A stretch of 35,941 bases of DNA from Micromonospora sp. H61 (GTDB taxonomy: Bacteria; Actinomycetota; Actinomycetes; Mycobacteriales; Micromonosporaceae), in the NCBI RefSeq assembly GCF_018070325.1, contig NZ_JAGPXY010000067.1:1-35941 (forward strand). The letters run 5' to 3'. The notes beneath the pieces were generated by a model, which ran no database searches, was not told the DNA's origin, and was given only the letters and a program-made list of their open reading frames with translations. Made by a program: the position numbers and the translations under genes. Shown one piece after another: positions 24,194 to 32,376 of this stretch. Position 1 is the first letter of the stretch; each line of letters opens with the position of its first letter.

Positions 24194-25164
24194 GTCAGCA
24201 GACCAGCGTCCTCTACGACGTCCCCGGGCCCCGGCAGCGGCGGATCACGCTGATCAGCAGCGTCGTCGCCGGGTTGGTCCTGCTCGTCGGCGCCTACTTC
24301 CTGATCTACCGACCCCTGGACGAAAAAGGCCAGTTGTCGATGGAGTTGTGGGGTCCGCTGGTCGACCCCTCCAACGAGAACTTCTCCCTGGTCTGGGAGC
24401 GGATCGGCCTCGGCTTCAAGAACACCCTGATCGCGGCGGCGATGGCCATCGTGGCCTCGCTGGTCGTCGGCACGCTGCTCGCGGTGCTGCGGATCCAGCT
24501 CAAGAGCCTGTCCCAGCGCACGTTCACCGGCCTCGCCACGCCGCTGGCGTACCTGCTGCGCGGGCTGAGCTGGCTGCTGTCGGCGGTCACCCGCGTCTGC
24601 GTCGAGGTGTTCCGCGGCCTGCCCGTCGTGCTCACCATCTTCTTTGTGGCCCGCGGCTTTCCCGAGTTCGGCGTCTACCTCGACAACCTCTGGTACCTGG
24701 TCATCGGCCTCACCGTCTATAACTCTGTGGTGATCGGCGAGATCCTGCGCTCGGGCATGGAGGGGCTGCCGGGAGGTCAGGCGGAGGCCGCTTCCGCCAT
24801 CGGGCTGTCCCCGGCACAGACCACCCGGATGATCCTGCTGCCGCAGGCATTCCGGATCATGCTGCCGGCGCTGATCAGCCAGCTGGTGGTCGTCCTGAAG
24901 GACACCTCACTCGGTTTCATCATCAGCTACGAGGAGACCCTGAACATCGGTAAGCAGATCATCGGCGCACTGGAAAATCCCATCCAGGTCTACGTCGTGA
25001 TCGCCGTTCTCTTCATCGTGGTGAACTACTCGCTGTCGAAGCTCGCACAGTACGTCCAGCGACGGCTCGCCCGGGGTCGCAAGACCGCGAACACCCCGGC
25101 GCAGAACCCGCCGCCCGCAGCGCTGATGTCCCAGGCCGAGGGCGGCGCCGGAACAGGCTTCTGA
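24190..25164 (+). CDS. gluD: Glutamate ABC transporter permease
   Basis: The second permease subunit, 324 residues, longer than gluC because of an N-terminal extension with an extra hydrophobic segment (VVAGLVLLVGAYFLIY) and a loop before the core, plus a C-terminal Pro/Ala-rich tail. The EAA loop is EILRSGMEGLPGGQAEAASAIG, followed by LPQAFRIMLPALISQLVVVLKD. With GluC it forms the heterodimeric channel. It ends 17 bases before a perfect bidirectional terminator, so the operon is gluABCD only. Confidence 0.92.
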   Translation: MSQQTSVLYDVPGPRQRRITLISSVVAGLVLLVGAYFLIYRPLDEKGQLSMELWGPLVDPSNENFSLVWERIGLGFKNTLIAAAMAIVASLVVGTLLAVLRIQLKSLSQRTFTGLATPLAYLLRGLSWLLSAVTRVCVEVFRGLPVVLTIFFVARGFPEFGVYLDNLWYLVIGLTVYNSVVIGEILRSGMEGLPGGQAEAASAIGLSPAQTTRMILLPQAFRIMLPALISQLVVVLKDTSLGFIISYEETLNIGKQIIGALENPIQVYVVIAVLFIVVNYSLSKLAQYVQRRLARGRKTANTPAQNPPPAALMSQAEGGAGTGF

Positions 25165-25181
25165 CGCTCAGCTCGCACGGC

Positions 25182-25214
25182 AAAGGGCCAGCCCGAACAC
25201 CGGGCTGGCCCTTT
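25182..25214. terminator. Bidirectional terminator between gluD and rny
   Basis: A perfect 14-bp stem (25182-25195 with 25201-25214), loop AACAC, begins with AAA and ends with TTT, so each strand has a short U run. It lies between converging operons. Confidence 0.9.
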
Positions 25215-25241
25215 GTCCGCTCTACCGCCGGGCGCGCGAAG

Positions 25242-27008
25242 CTAGCGGGCGATCTCGGTGACCCGGGATTCGCGGACCACTGTGACCCGGATCTGACCCG
25301 GGTAGGTCAGCTCCTCCTCGATCTGCTTGGCCACGTCGCGGGCCAGCACTGCCGCCCCGATGTCGTCGACGTCGTCCGGCTTGACCATCACCCGGATCTC
25401 ACGGCCGGCCTGCATGGCGAAGACCTTGTCCACGCCGAGCTTGCTGGCCGCGATCTCCTCGATCCGCTCCAGCCGCTTGACGTACGCCTCCAGGCTCTCC
25501 CGACGCGCGCCCGGCCGACCACCGGAGCAGGCGTCGGAAGCCTGGGTGAGCACGGCCTCGATGGTCTGCGGGGGCACCTCGTTGTGGTGCGCCTCGATGG
25601 CGTGCACCACGTCCTCGTGCTCGCCGTACTTGCGAGCCAGGTCCGCGCCGATGATGGCGTGGCTGCCCTCCACCTCGTGGGTGAGCGCCTTGCCGATGTC
25701 GTGCAGGAACGCCGACCGTTTGATGATGGGCACGTCCAACCGCAGCTCGGCGGCCATGATGCCGGCAATGTGGGCGGTCTCGACCAGGTGCTTGAGCACG
25801 TTCTGCCCGTACGAGGTGCGGTAGCGCAGCCGGCCGAGCAGGGTCACCAGCTCCGGGTGGATCTCGGTGATGCCGACCTCGACCAGGGCGTCCTCGGCGG
25901 CGCGGAGGCAGAGCTGCTCCACCTCCTGCCGGGCCAGGTCGTAGACCTCCTCGATCCGGTGCGGGTGGATGCGCCCGTCCAGGACCAGCTTCTCCAGGGT
26001 CACCCGGCCCACCTCGCGACGGACCGGGTCGAAGCAGGAGAGCAGCACCGCTTCGGGGGTGTCGTCGATGATCAGGTTGACGCCGGTCACCGACTCGAAG
26101 GCGCGGATGTTGCGCCCTTCCCGGCCGATGATCCGCCCCTTCATCTCGTCACCGGGGAGGTGCAGGACGCTGACCACGCTCTCCGCGGTCTGCTCGCTGG
26201 CGACCCGCTGGATCGCGTCCACCACTATGTGTCGAGCGCGCTGCTCGGCGGTGTTGCGGGCGTCGGACTCGATGTCCCGCACGAGCAACGCCGCTTCCCG
26301 CTTGGCCTGCGTCTCGATGGCGTCGACCAGCTCCATTCGCGCGGAGTCGGCGGTGAGCCCGGCGACCCGCTCCAGCTCCCGGCGGCGCAGCTCCTCCGAC
26401 TCGGTCAGCTCGGCCTCGCGCTGGGCGAGCGCGGCCTCCCGGGCGGCGAGGGCGGCCTTCGCGGCGGTGAGCTGCCGCTCCCGCTCGGCGAACCGCTCGA
26501 CCTCCTCGGTGTGCATCCGCTCCCGCTCGTCCATCCGGGCTGCCCGACGTTCCACCTCGGCGGCCTGCTCCCGGGTGGTGGCGGCGAGCACCGCGACCTC
26601 CCGTTCGCCGCTGCGCCGGGCTGCCGTCCGCAACTGCTCGGCGTCCGCCTCGGCCTGCTTGTGGGCGCGCTCCAGAACGGTGTCCGCCTCGGCCCGGGCG
26701 TCGTCGAGGACCCGCCGCGCCTCGGCGCGGGCCGCCTTCGCCTCGGCCTTCGCCGCCGCCGCCTCGGTACGGGCCGCTGCGGCCGCTGACTTCGCCACGT
26801 CGATCGTGCTGTTCGCCTCGTCGGCCGCGGTCCGCAGCGCGGCCAGGGACTGCTCCTGGCGGTCCTTCTCGGCGATGAAGGCGGGATCCTCCGGAGCCGG
26901 TGCGGCGCCCATCCGGCGCAGTGTCCGGATGCCGACCAGCACGGCCCCGATCACCACCACCGCGAGGACGAGGACGGCCGCGAGGAGCACGACGTCGAAC
27001 GCGTTCAT
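25242..27008 (-). CDS. rny: Ribonuclease Y
   Basis: A membrane-anchored endoribonuclease that starts mRNA decay. The 588-residue product has an N-terminal transmembrane helix (about 3-26), a long Ala/Glu/Arg-rich coiled coil (about 50-260), a KH RNA-binding domain (KGRIIGREGRNIRAFE near 290) and an HD catalytic domain (FLHDIGKALTHEVEGSHA near 434-450). All are in the family order and the length is somewhat above the usual ~520, because of a longer coiled coil. The ATG at 27008 overlaps the stop of a small upstream ORF (ATGA), so its translation may depend on that ORF. The gene lies between gluABCD and recX in this genome. Confidence 0.95.
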   Translation of the reverse strand: MNAFDVVLLAAVLVLAVVVIGAVLVGIRTLRRMGAAPAPEDPAFIAEKDRQEQSLAALRTAADEANSTIDVAKSAAAAARTEAAAAKAEAKAARAEARRVLDDARAEADTVLERAHKQAEADAEQLRTAARRSGEREVAVLAATTREQAAEVERRAARMDERERMHTEEVERFAERERQLTAAKAALAAREAALAQREAELTESEELRRRELERVAGLTADSARMELVDAIETQAKREAALLVRDIESDARNTAEQRARHIVVDAIQRVASEQTAESVVSVLHLPGDEMKGRIIGREGRNIRAFESVTGVNLIIDDTPEAVLLSCFDPVRREVGRVTLEKLVLDGRIHPHRIEEVYDLARQEVEQLCLRAAEDALVEVGITEIHPELVTLLGRLRYRTSYGQNVLKHLVETAHIAGIMAAELRLDVPIIKRSAFLHDIGKALTHEVEGSHAIIGADLARKYGEHEDVVHAIEAHHNEVPPQTIEAVLTQASDACSGGRPGARRESLEAYVKRLERIEEIAASKLGVDKVFAMQAGREIRVMVKPDDVDDIGAAVLARDVAKQIEEELTYPGQIRVTVVRESRVTEIAR

Positions 27009-27058
27009 GCCGGGACCCCGTCGGGTCTACCGATGAACCTGTGCCGCCGCCCCGCCAT
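27005..27058 (-). CDS. 17-residue upstream ORF coupled to rny
   Basis: Reads MAGRRHRFIGRPDGVPA and stops on TGA overlapping the rny ATG by four bases. The ribosome site GGGGAGG lies five bases before its ATG and is far better than the one before rny. This suggests ribosomes load here and re-initiate at rny. The peptide is basic. It may act as a translational leader rather than a functional peptide. The same frame is open upstream to a TTG at 27262 (85 residues), but that part has a TTA codon and weak codon bias. Confidence 0.5.
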   Translation of the reverse strand: MAGRRHRFIGRPDGVPA

Positions 27059-27657
27059 GGCCGCCTCCCCTAACGTCGAGACCGCAGCGACCGTGCCGGG
27101 GGCACACTCCTGCGGCTGTGGACGCCCGACCGGAGCGGCTGGCCGTGGGTAGCTTTCTCCGCCGGCGGTGCCCGTGGGCAGCGTCGGCGACCGGGTGCAG
27201 TTGTCGCAGCGTTCCGGACCGGCCTGTCCGGAACTGCCGCCAAAGGCCGCGGAGTCGGCCAAAGTGATGCTGTTCTGTTACGCGATCTATGTTGTGCGCT
27301 TAGCCTGCGCTGGTCGGGCAATGTGAGCCTGTATGGCGAGGCTAGGTCGCCGGGGGTGCTCTGGTCAAGGACTCATGATCAAACCCCCCGAACGGAGAGA
27401 AGTTGCCGCGTCACTCAAAGCTGATGTCGTGTCGGACACGGAAGGACAAACGCGGCGAGCCGACGGCTCCGATACGGATGTCGTGCCTGTTCAGAGACTG
27501 CGGCACCCCGGCGTTCAGCCGACTTTGTGACACCAGCGACCCTCCGCCCGCACCCGGCCCCTCGTCGGGCTCGCCACGCCAAGATCGTGCTACATCCCGG
27601 AAGTCGACGCCGTCGCGTTAGGGAGGACGACTGTTCGGCGACCGGCACAGCCTCGCC
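27059..27657. other. Gene-free region upstream of rny
   Basis: About 600 bases (860 with the repeats that follow) hold no convincing gene. Short frames exist but their third-position GC is near 75 percent, lower than in the real genes here. A hairpin GTTCCGGAC/GTCCGGAAC (27211-27234, loop CGGCCT) and a 13-base palindrome CGTGTCGGACACG (27428-27440) are visible. The rny promoter is probably in the AT-richer stretch around 27240-27310, but I cannot pick the -10 with confidence. Lower GC than the flanks suggests an insertion or decayed DNA. Confidence 0.4.
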
Positions 27658-27727
27658 GATCATGGAGTTGTGGTGGGCGATAAAGCGCCTGCAAAACGGC
27701 CAAACCGGGCACCACAACTACATGATC
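27658..27727. repeat. 70-bp palindromic element (GATCATG type)
   Basis: Eighteen-base arms at 27658-27675 (GATCATGGAGTTGTGGTG) and 27710-27727 are inverted copies with one mismatch, around a 34-base centre rich in A and G. There is no coding capacity. It looks like a small non-autonomous mobile element or a dispersed REP-like palindrome. Only one copy is in the window. Confidence 0.7.
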
Positions 27728-27740
27728 AACCGCCCCTACT

Positions 27741-27814
27741 CCGCGATCTTGCGCTTTCTGTCCCGACACAAGGGGGCATTCCGCCTATCTCGACGACCGA
27801 AACTGCAAGATCGG
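27741..27814. repeat. 73-bp palindromic element (GATCTTGC type), copy 1
   Basis: Begins CCGCGATCTTGC and ends GCAAGATCG, inverted ends with CGATCTTGC (27744-27752) pairing with 27805-27813. Its left 20 bases match copy 2 (32546-32565) in 19 positions, the last 14 bases match completely, and the length from CCGCG to GATCG is 73 bases in both. The centre differs. It follows the GATCATG palindrome after 13 bases. Confidence 0.75.
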
Positions 27815-27917
27815 CGCGGTCTTCTCCTTCGACCCACGTTGATCTACCAGGAGTCCGGTCGTCCAGCACGCTCGGCGGGCGGTGGTCACCCCGCCCGGAC
27901 CGCTCATCGCACGTCGC
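27815..27917. other. Spacer between the repeats and recX
   Basis: About 100 bases after the palindromes and before the recX stop. I see no gene, and no clear terminator hairpin for recX; the palindromes themselves could end transcription coming from recX. Confidence 0.4.
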
Positions 27918-28616
27918 TCACTCGACCAGACGGTTGTCGCGCTCCAACTCGCCCTCGGCGTCGGCGAGCGCGTCGGCGTCGATCTGCTCGGCGAACTCGG
28001 CCGCCTCGGCGCTCTGCGCGGCTAGCGCGTCCTTCACCGCCCGGATGGCCACACCAGGCGGGTAGCCCTTGCGGGCCAGCATGCCCACCAGCCGGCGGAA
28101 GACCGCGTCCGGCTCGCCTCGAGCGGTGCGCAGCTTGCGCTCCACCAGGCCACGGGCGGTGTCCGCTTCGGTCTCCTCGTCCAGCTCACCCAGCGCCTCG
28201 GTGGCCACCTCGCCGTCCACGCCCTTGCGGCGCAGCTCGTTGGCGAGTGCCCGGCGAGCGAGGCCGCGCCCGGCGTGCCGGCTGGACACCCAGGCCCTGG
28301 CGAACGCTGCGTCGTCGATGATGCCGACCTCGTCATACCGGTCGAGCACCTCGGCCGAGACCTCCTCGGAGATGCCCCGCTTGGCCAACGCCCCGGCCAG
28401 CTCGGCCCGGGTACGGGGCCGGACGGCAAGCTGGCGCAGGCAGATCTCGCGGGCCACCTCCGACTCGTCGCGCGGAGGGGCCGGAGACTCGACGGCGTCG
28501 GCCTCCTCGGACCGACCCCGGCGGCCTCGCCGAGGGCGGGGCGCATCGGTGGCGTCGCCCGTACGAGGCGGACTGGCATCCCAGCCCCGCCCCGTACGAG
28601 CGCGTCGTCCTGCCAT
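27918..28616 (-). CDS. recX: Recombination regulator RecX
   Basis: A 232-residue protein that binds RecA filaments and limits RecA activity. An N-terminal disordered Arg/Pro-rich part of about 60 residues precedes three tandem three-helix RecX repeats: AREICLRQLAVRPRTRAELAGALA, DEVGIIDDAAFARAWVSSRH with GLARRALANELRRKGV, and ARGLVERKLRTARGEPDAVFRRLVGMLARKGYPPGVA. It lies 14 bases after recA, so it is made from the recA message and rises in the DNA damage response. The ATG at 28616 has a weak ribosome site, fitting low expression relative to recA. Confidence 0.94.
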   Translation of the reverse strand: MAGRRARTGRGWDASPPRTGDATDAPRPRRGRRGRSEEADAVESPAPPRDESEVAREICLRQLAVRPRTRAELAGALAKRGISEEVSAEVLDRYDEVGIIDDAAFARAWVSSRHAGRGLARRALANELRRKGVDGEVATEALGELDEETEADTARGLVERKLRTARGEPDAVFRRLVGMLARKGYPPGVAIRAVKDALAAQSAEAAEFAEQIDADALADAEGELERDNRLVE

Positions 28617-28630
28617 GGGTCAGCGACCGA

Positions 28631-29677
28631 TCAGAAGTCGACCGGCGGCAGCTCCGGGCCACCGGCGGCGTCACCCGCGCCGACCCCGACGCCGAGCTTC
28701 TCCAGGATCTTCTTCTCGATCTCGGCGGCCACGTCCGGGTTTTCCTTCAGGAACTCCCGGGCCTTCTCCTTGCCCTGGCCGAGCTGGTCGCCGTCGTACG
28801 TGTACCACGCTCCGGACTTGCGGATGATCGCCTGCTCCACGCCGACGTCGATCAGCGAGCCCTCACGCGAGATGCCCTTGCCATACATGATGTCGAACTC
28901 GGCCTGCTTGAACGGCGCGGCGACCTTGTTCTTCACGACCTTGACCCGGGTGCGGTTACCGACCACGTCGGTGCCGTCCTTGAGGCTCTCGATGCGTCGC
29001 ACGTCGAGCCGGACCGAGGCGTAGAACTTCAGCGCCCGACCACCGGTGGTGGTCTCCGGGCTGCCGAACATGACGCCGATCTTTTCCCGCAGCTGGTTGA
29101 TGAAGATCGCCGTGGTGCCGGTGTTGCTGAGCACACCGGTGATCTTCCGGAGCGCCTGGCTCATCAGCCGGGCCTGGAGGCCCACGTGGCTGTCGCCCAT
29201 CTCGCCCTCGATCTCGGCGCGCGGCACCAGGGCCGCCACCGAGTCGATCACGATGATGTCGATCGCGCCGGAGCGGATCAGCATGTCCGCGATCTCCAGC
29301 GCCTGCTCGCCGGTGTCCGGTTGCGAGACCAGCATCGCGTCGGTGTCGACGCCGAGGGCCTTCGCGTACTCCGGGTCGAGCGCGTGCTCCGCGTCGATGA
29401 AGGCGGCGATGCCGCCGAGCCGCTGGGCGCTGGCCACCGAGTGCAGCGCAACAGTGGTCTTACCACTGGACTCCGGGCCGTAGATCTCGACCACCCGGCC
29501 ACGGGGCAGGCCGCCAATGCCGAGGGCCACGTCGAGCGCGATGGAGCCGGTCGGAATGATTGCGGTCTGGACGACCGGCCGGTCACCCAGCCGCATCACC
29601 GAGCCCTTGCCGAATTGCTTGTCAATCTGAGCGAGAGCAAGGTCGAGTGCCTTCTCCCGGTCAGGCCCTGCTGCCAT
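28631..29677 (-). CDS. recA: Recombinase A
   Basis: DNA strand exchange protein and co-protease for LexA cleavage. The 348-residue product has the N-terminal helix DREKALDLALAQIDKQFGKGS, Walker A GPESSGKTT, Walker B region DIIVIDSVAAL, and loop L2 with FGSPETTTGGRALKFYASVR. There is no intein. The ATG at 29677 with AGGGG eight bases upstream is preferred; a GTG at 29725 would add 16 non-conserved residues. It is followed by recX in the same transcript. An SOS-box-like site and promoter lie 130 bases upstream. Confidence 0.97.
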   Translation of the reverse strand: MAAGPDREKALDLALAQIDKQFGKGSVMRLGDRPVVQTAIIPTGSIALDVALGIGGLPRGRVVEIYGPESSGKTTVALHSVASAQRLGGIAAFIDAEHALDPEYAKALGVDTDAMLVSQPDTGEQALEIADMLIRSGAIDIIVIDSVAALVPRAEIEGEMGDSHVGLQARLMSQALRKITGVLSNTGTTAIFINQLREKIGVMFGSPETTTGGRALKFYASVRLDVRRIESLKDGTDVVGNRTRVKVVKNKVAAPFKQAEFDIMYGKGISREGSLIDVGVEQAIIRKSGAWYTYDGDQLGQGKEKAREFLKENPDVAAEIEKKILEKLGVGVGAGDAAGGPELPPVDF

Positions 29678-29801
29678 GTTTGCCACCCCTGCCTTCGCCG
29701 GCGTCTTTGCTGAGCTTCGCGTCACGCGGACACGCTAGGCGCTAGGTCCGACAGAAAACCAGCCGACGGGCCGCGAGCTGTGGACGAGCACCCAGCTGTG
29801 G

Positions 29802-29824
29802 ACAGTAGCCGAACAGGTGTACGA
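29802..29824 (-). promoter_or_regulatory. recA promoter with SOS (LexA) box
   Basis: CCGAACAGGTGTACGA (29809-29824) matches the actinobacterial LexA consensus TCGAAC-n4-GTTCGA in 10 of 12 fixed positions. On the minus strand TACTGT (29807-29802) follows one base later as a likely -10, so LexA would block RNA polymerase. This gives a leader of about 120 bases before the recA ATG. Confidence 0.7.
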
Positions 29825-29861
29825 CTCGACAAGTGACACGCGGAATGGGCGAGAAGGCTGC

Positions 29862-30062
29862 TCAGCGTAGTCGGGCGGGCACTCGATCGGGGTACGCGGC
29901 ACAAACCGCCCGCCACACCGCGTGCGTCTGCTCCCCCGATGCCAGGGCCTGCTCGATGGTCCGCCCGCCGAGCTGGGACAGCACCTGATCGCGGGCGATG
30001 CTGGCCGCGTAGCCGGGCCCGAACGCCTCGTCCAGCCGCGTCCAGAAGTCGGTCAGCCGCAC
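29862..30062 (-). CDS. DUF3046 family small protein
   Basis: A 66-residue protein beginning VRLTDFWTRLDEAFGPGYA with QVLSQLGGRTIEQALASGE and VWRAVCAAYPDRVPARLR, the DUF3046 pattern. It is usually found next to recA in actinobacteria; its function is unknown. The GTG at 30062 lies five bases after the MFS gene stop, with GGAGGGC in the end of that gene as ribosome site, so the two are coupled. The long open frame above it is the transporter read out of frame. Confidence 0.88.
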   Translation of the reverse strand: MRLTDFWTRLDEAFGPGYAASIARDQVLSQLGGRTIEQALASGEQTHAVWRAVCAAYPDRVPARLR

Positions 30063-30067
30063 AGTGA

Positions 30068-31459
30068 TCAGCCCTCCTCGTCCGGTGCCCCGGTCGGCAC
30101 CGGGCGCAACGCTAGCGCCACCAGGGGCGCCGCCGCGACCGCCGCGAGCAGGGTGAGCACGGGATATCCGGCGAACTGCATGACAAACCCGCTGACCACG
30201 GCGGCGCCGGCCCCGGCCAGCCCCATGATCAGATCGGACAGCCCTTGGACGCTCGGCCGCACCTCGGCCGCCACCGACTCGGACAGCAGGGTCGACCCGG
30301 CCACCATCGTCCCCGACCAGCCCAACCCGAGCAGGACCAGACCGACCGAGAGCCGAGGCGTGTGGTGCCCGGCGGTGCCGGCGACCGCGCAGGCGGCCAG
30401 CAGCAGCCCGACCCCACCGAGGATCACCGCCCGTCGACCGAGCCGGTCGGTGAGCCAACCGACCACCGGGGAGAACGCGTACATGCCGGCGATGTGCAGG
30501 CTCAGCACGATGCCGACCAGCCGCAACACGTCGGCGTCGGCGTGCGACTCACCGAGCCGGACCGGAGTCATCGCCATCACCGCCACCATCACCAGGTGAC
30601 CCACCGCCACGGCGGCGATGCCGAGTCGGGCGGCGGGCTGTCCGCGTACCACCGACCAGGCCGCACGCATCCCGGCGCCGCGCGGCGCGCGCACCTCGAC
30701 CGGCGCGGCGGCCGGCGTCGCGCCGCCACCTGCCGCCGGCGCCTCGGCCGCCACGGCGGTCGCCGTCGCGTCAGCGGCCGGCGGCAGATCGGCGGCCGGT
30801 GCGTCGGCCGCCGCGAGCCGCCGCGCCGTGAGCAGCGGGTCGGGCCGGAGCAACCCGAGGAGTACGACGGCAGCCAGCACGAACGCGGCCGCGCTGAACG
30901 CGAACGGGCCGGCCAGCGGGGGCAACCCCCAGCCGGTGGTGACGCGGTCGGCCAGCGCGGCGAAGTTCGGCGCGGCCACCGCACCGATGGTGGTGGCCCA
31001 GACGATCAGGGAGAGCTGCCGCCCCCTGCGGGCCGGCTCGGCGAGGTCCACTGCCGTGTAGCGGGCCTGCAGGTTCGCCGCGGTGCCCCCGCCGAAGAGC
31101 AGCATGCCGAGGAAGAGCAGCGGCACCCAGCGGGTGGCCGCGGCCAGCACCACCAGCAGGCCACCGACGGCGCCGACCGTGTACGCCAGCACCAGGCCCG
31201 GCCGGCGGCCGTGCCGCGCCATGATCCGGGTGACCGGGACGGCGAGCAGCGCGGCACCGACCACCCCGGCGCTCTGCGCGACACCGGCCACCGCGGTCCC
31301 GGCGATCCGTGCCGCGAGCAGCGCGCCCACGGCGATGCCGATGGTCACGCCGATCCCGCCGATGATCTGGGTGGTGAAGAGCAGCCGCAGGGTACGCCGC
31401 TGGATCGACGCGACGTCGGGTCGGGCGGCGGTACGCGGCGCGGTCAGGTCGGTCGCCAT
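30068..31459 (-). CDS. MFS transporter
   Basis: A 463-residue major facilitator protein with 12 predicted membrane helices. The loop after helix 2 (ARHGRRPGLVLAYTVG) and the corresponding one in the second half (TDRLGRRAVILGGVGL) are the two copies of the MFS motif. A long Ala/Pro-rich central loop (about residues 215-270) separates the halves. Substrate is not predictable; drug/sugar exporter families are alike at this level. ATG 31459 has AGGAGCG six bases upstream; the upstream in-frame start is not supported. It is followed directly by the DUF3046 gene. Confidence 0.88.
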   Translation of the reverse strand: MATDLTAPRTAARPDVASIQRRTLRLLFTTQIIGGIGVTIGIAVGALLAARIAGTAVAGVAQSAGVVGAALLAVPVTRIMARHGRRPGLVLAYTVGAVGGLLVVLAAATRWVPLLFLGMLLFGGGTAANLQARYTAVDLAEPARRGRQLSLIVWATTIGAVAAPNFAALADRVTTGWGLPPLAGPFAFSAAAFVLAAVVLLGLLRPDPLLTARRLAAADAPAADLPPAADATATAVAAEAPAAGGGATPAAAPVEVRAPRGAGMRAAWSVVRGQPAARLGIAAVAVGHLVMVAVMAMTPVRLGESHADADVLRLVGIVLSLHIAGMYAFSPVVGWLTDRLGRRAVILGGVGLLLAACAVAGTAGHHTPRLSVGLVLLGLGWSGTMVAGSTLLSESVAAEVRPSVQGLSDLIMGLAGAGAAVVSGFVMQFAGYPVLTLLAAVAAAPLVALALRPVPTGAPDEEG

Positions 31460-31614
31460 CGGCGCTCCTGTCGGAAGGGGTGCCTCATCCTCGCGCACCC
31501 GCACCGACCGGCGGCAGTGGGTTTCGCCGGAACGGGGTCGCCACCGGCGCGGCCCACGCCCAGGGTGCCCGGATGAGCGAGGCCGGGGTGCTGGTGGTCG
31601 CGCGGGGTAGTTGG

Positions 31615-32310
31615 CTAGCCGGGCAGGGCGCGGGTGACGACGGTGAGGTCGGCGACCAGGCCCTCGTACGCCTTGTCCTGGTCGTCGGCCCGCAGGACGG
31701 CGGACGGGTGGATGGTGGCCAGCAGCCGAGCCTGCGGCGCGTCGGCCCGCTTTCCGGCGTTGTCCACCGGCACCTGTTCGAAGTCCGCTGGGTGTTGGGC
31801 CGACTCCGGCCAGGGCAGCAGCTCGCCCCGCTGCCGGGTGACCCGGAAGGACGGGCCGAGCAGGGCCTTGGCGGCGGTCGCGCCGAGCACCACCACGATC
31901 TCCGGACGCAGCCGGGCGAACTCGGCGACCAACCAGGGGCGACAGGCGGTGATGTGCACCTGGTCCGGGGTCTGGTGGATCCGCCGCTTGCCGCGCTGAA
32001 CAAAACGGAAGTGCTTTACGGCATTTGTGAGGAAGAGGAGACCCGGGTCCAGCCCGGCGTCGTCGACGGCGCGGCGCAGCAGGCGTCCGGCCGGGCCGAC
32101 GAAGGGCAGCCCCTTCTGGTCCTCCATGTCGCCGGGCTGCTCGCCGACGAGCACCACGCGGGCGCTCTCGTCGCCCCGACCGAAGACCGTCTGCGAGGCG
32201 TCCCGGTACAGCTCACAGCCCTGGCAGCCGCCGGCGGCGGTGCGCAGGTCGTCGATGGTGTCGGCGTCGGGCGGAATGAACCGCTGGGCGCCCGGAGCAC
32301 TTTCGGCCAT
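31615..32310 (-). CDS. UdgX-type uracil-DNA binding glycosylase
   Basis: Family 4-like uracil-DNA glycosylase of the UdgX branch, which removes uracil and stays covalently bound to the abasic site. Motif A is GEQPGDMEDQKGLPFVGPAG and the hallmark R-loop KRRIHQTP is intact, with His112 in the place of the covalent histidine (H109) of mycobacterial UdgX. Iron-sulphur cysteines are C29 and C32 (GGCQGC) and the Cys in ITACRPWL; the third classical cysteine is replaced by His100 (AVKHF), as in UdgX. 231 residues. A TATATAAC element ends about nine bases before the ATG, so the message may be almost leaderless. Confidence 0.92.
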   Translation of the reverse strand: MAESAPGAQRFIPPDADTIDDLRTAAGGCQGCELYRDASQTVFGRGDESARVVLVGEQPGDMEDQKGLPFVGPAGRLLRRAVDDAGLDPGLLFLTNAVKHFRFVQRGKRRIHQTPDQVHITACRPWLVAEFARLRPEIVVVLGATAAKALLGPSFRVTRQRGELLPWPESAQHPADFEQVPVDNAGKRADAPQARLLATIHPSAVLRADDQDKAYEGLVADLTVVTRALPG

Positions 32311-32376
32311 GCCGACTGTTATATACCCGTTCGATGCTCGCCGCCGGATACGCCCCGGCACCCCGGCCGCAACGCG

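Noticed and set aside
27005..27262. 85-residue protein ending at the rny start
   Set aside because: The part before 27058 has a TTA codon, weak third-position bias, a TTG start with no ribosome site and an internal hairpin; only the last 17 codons are kept.
32315..32335. SOS box in the udgX promoter
   Set aside because: Only one half-site (TCGAAC on the minus strand) is present; the second half does not match.
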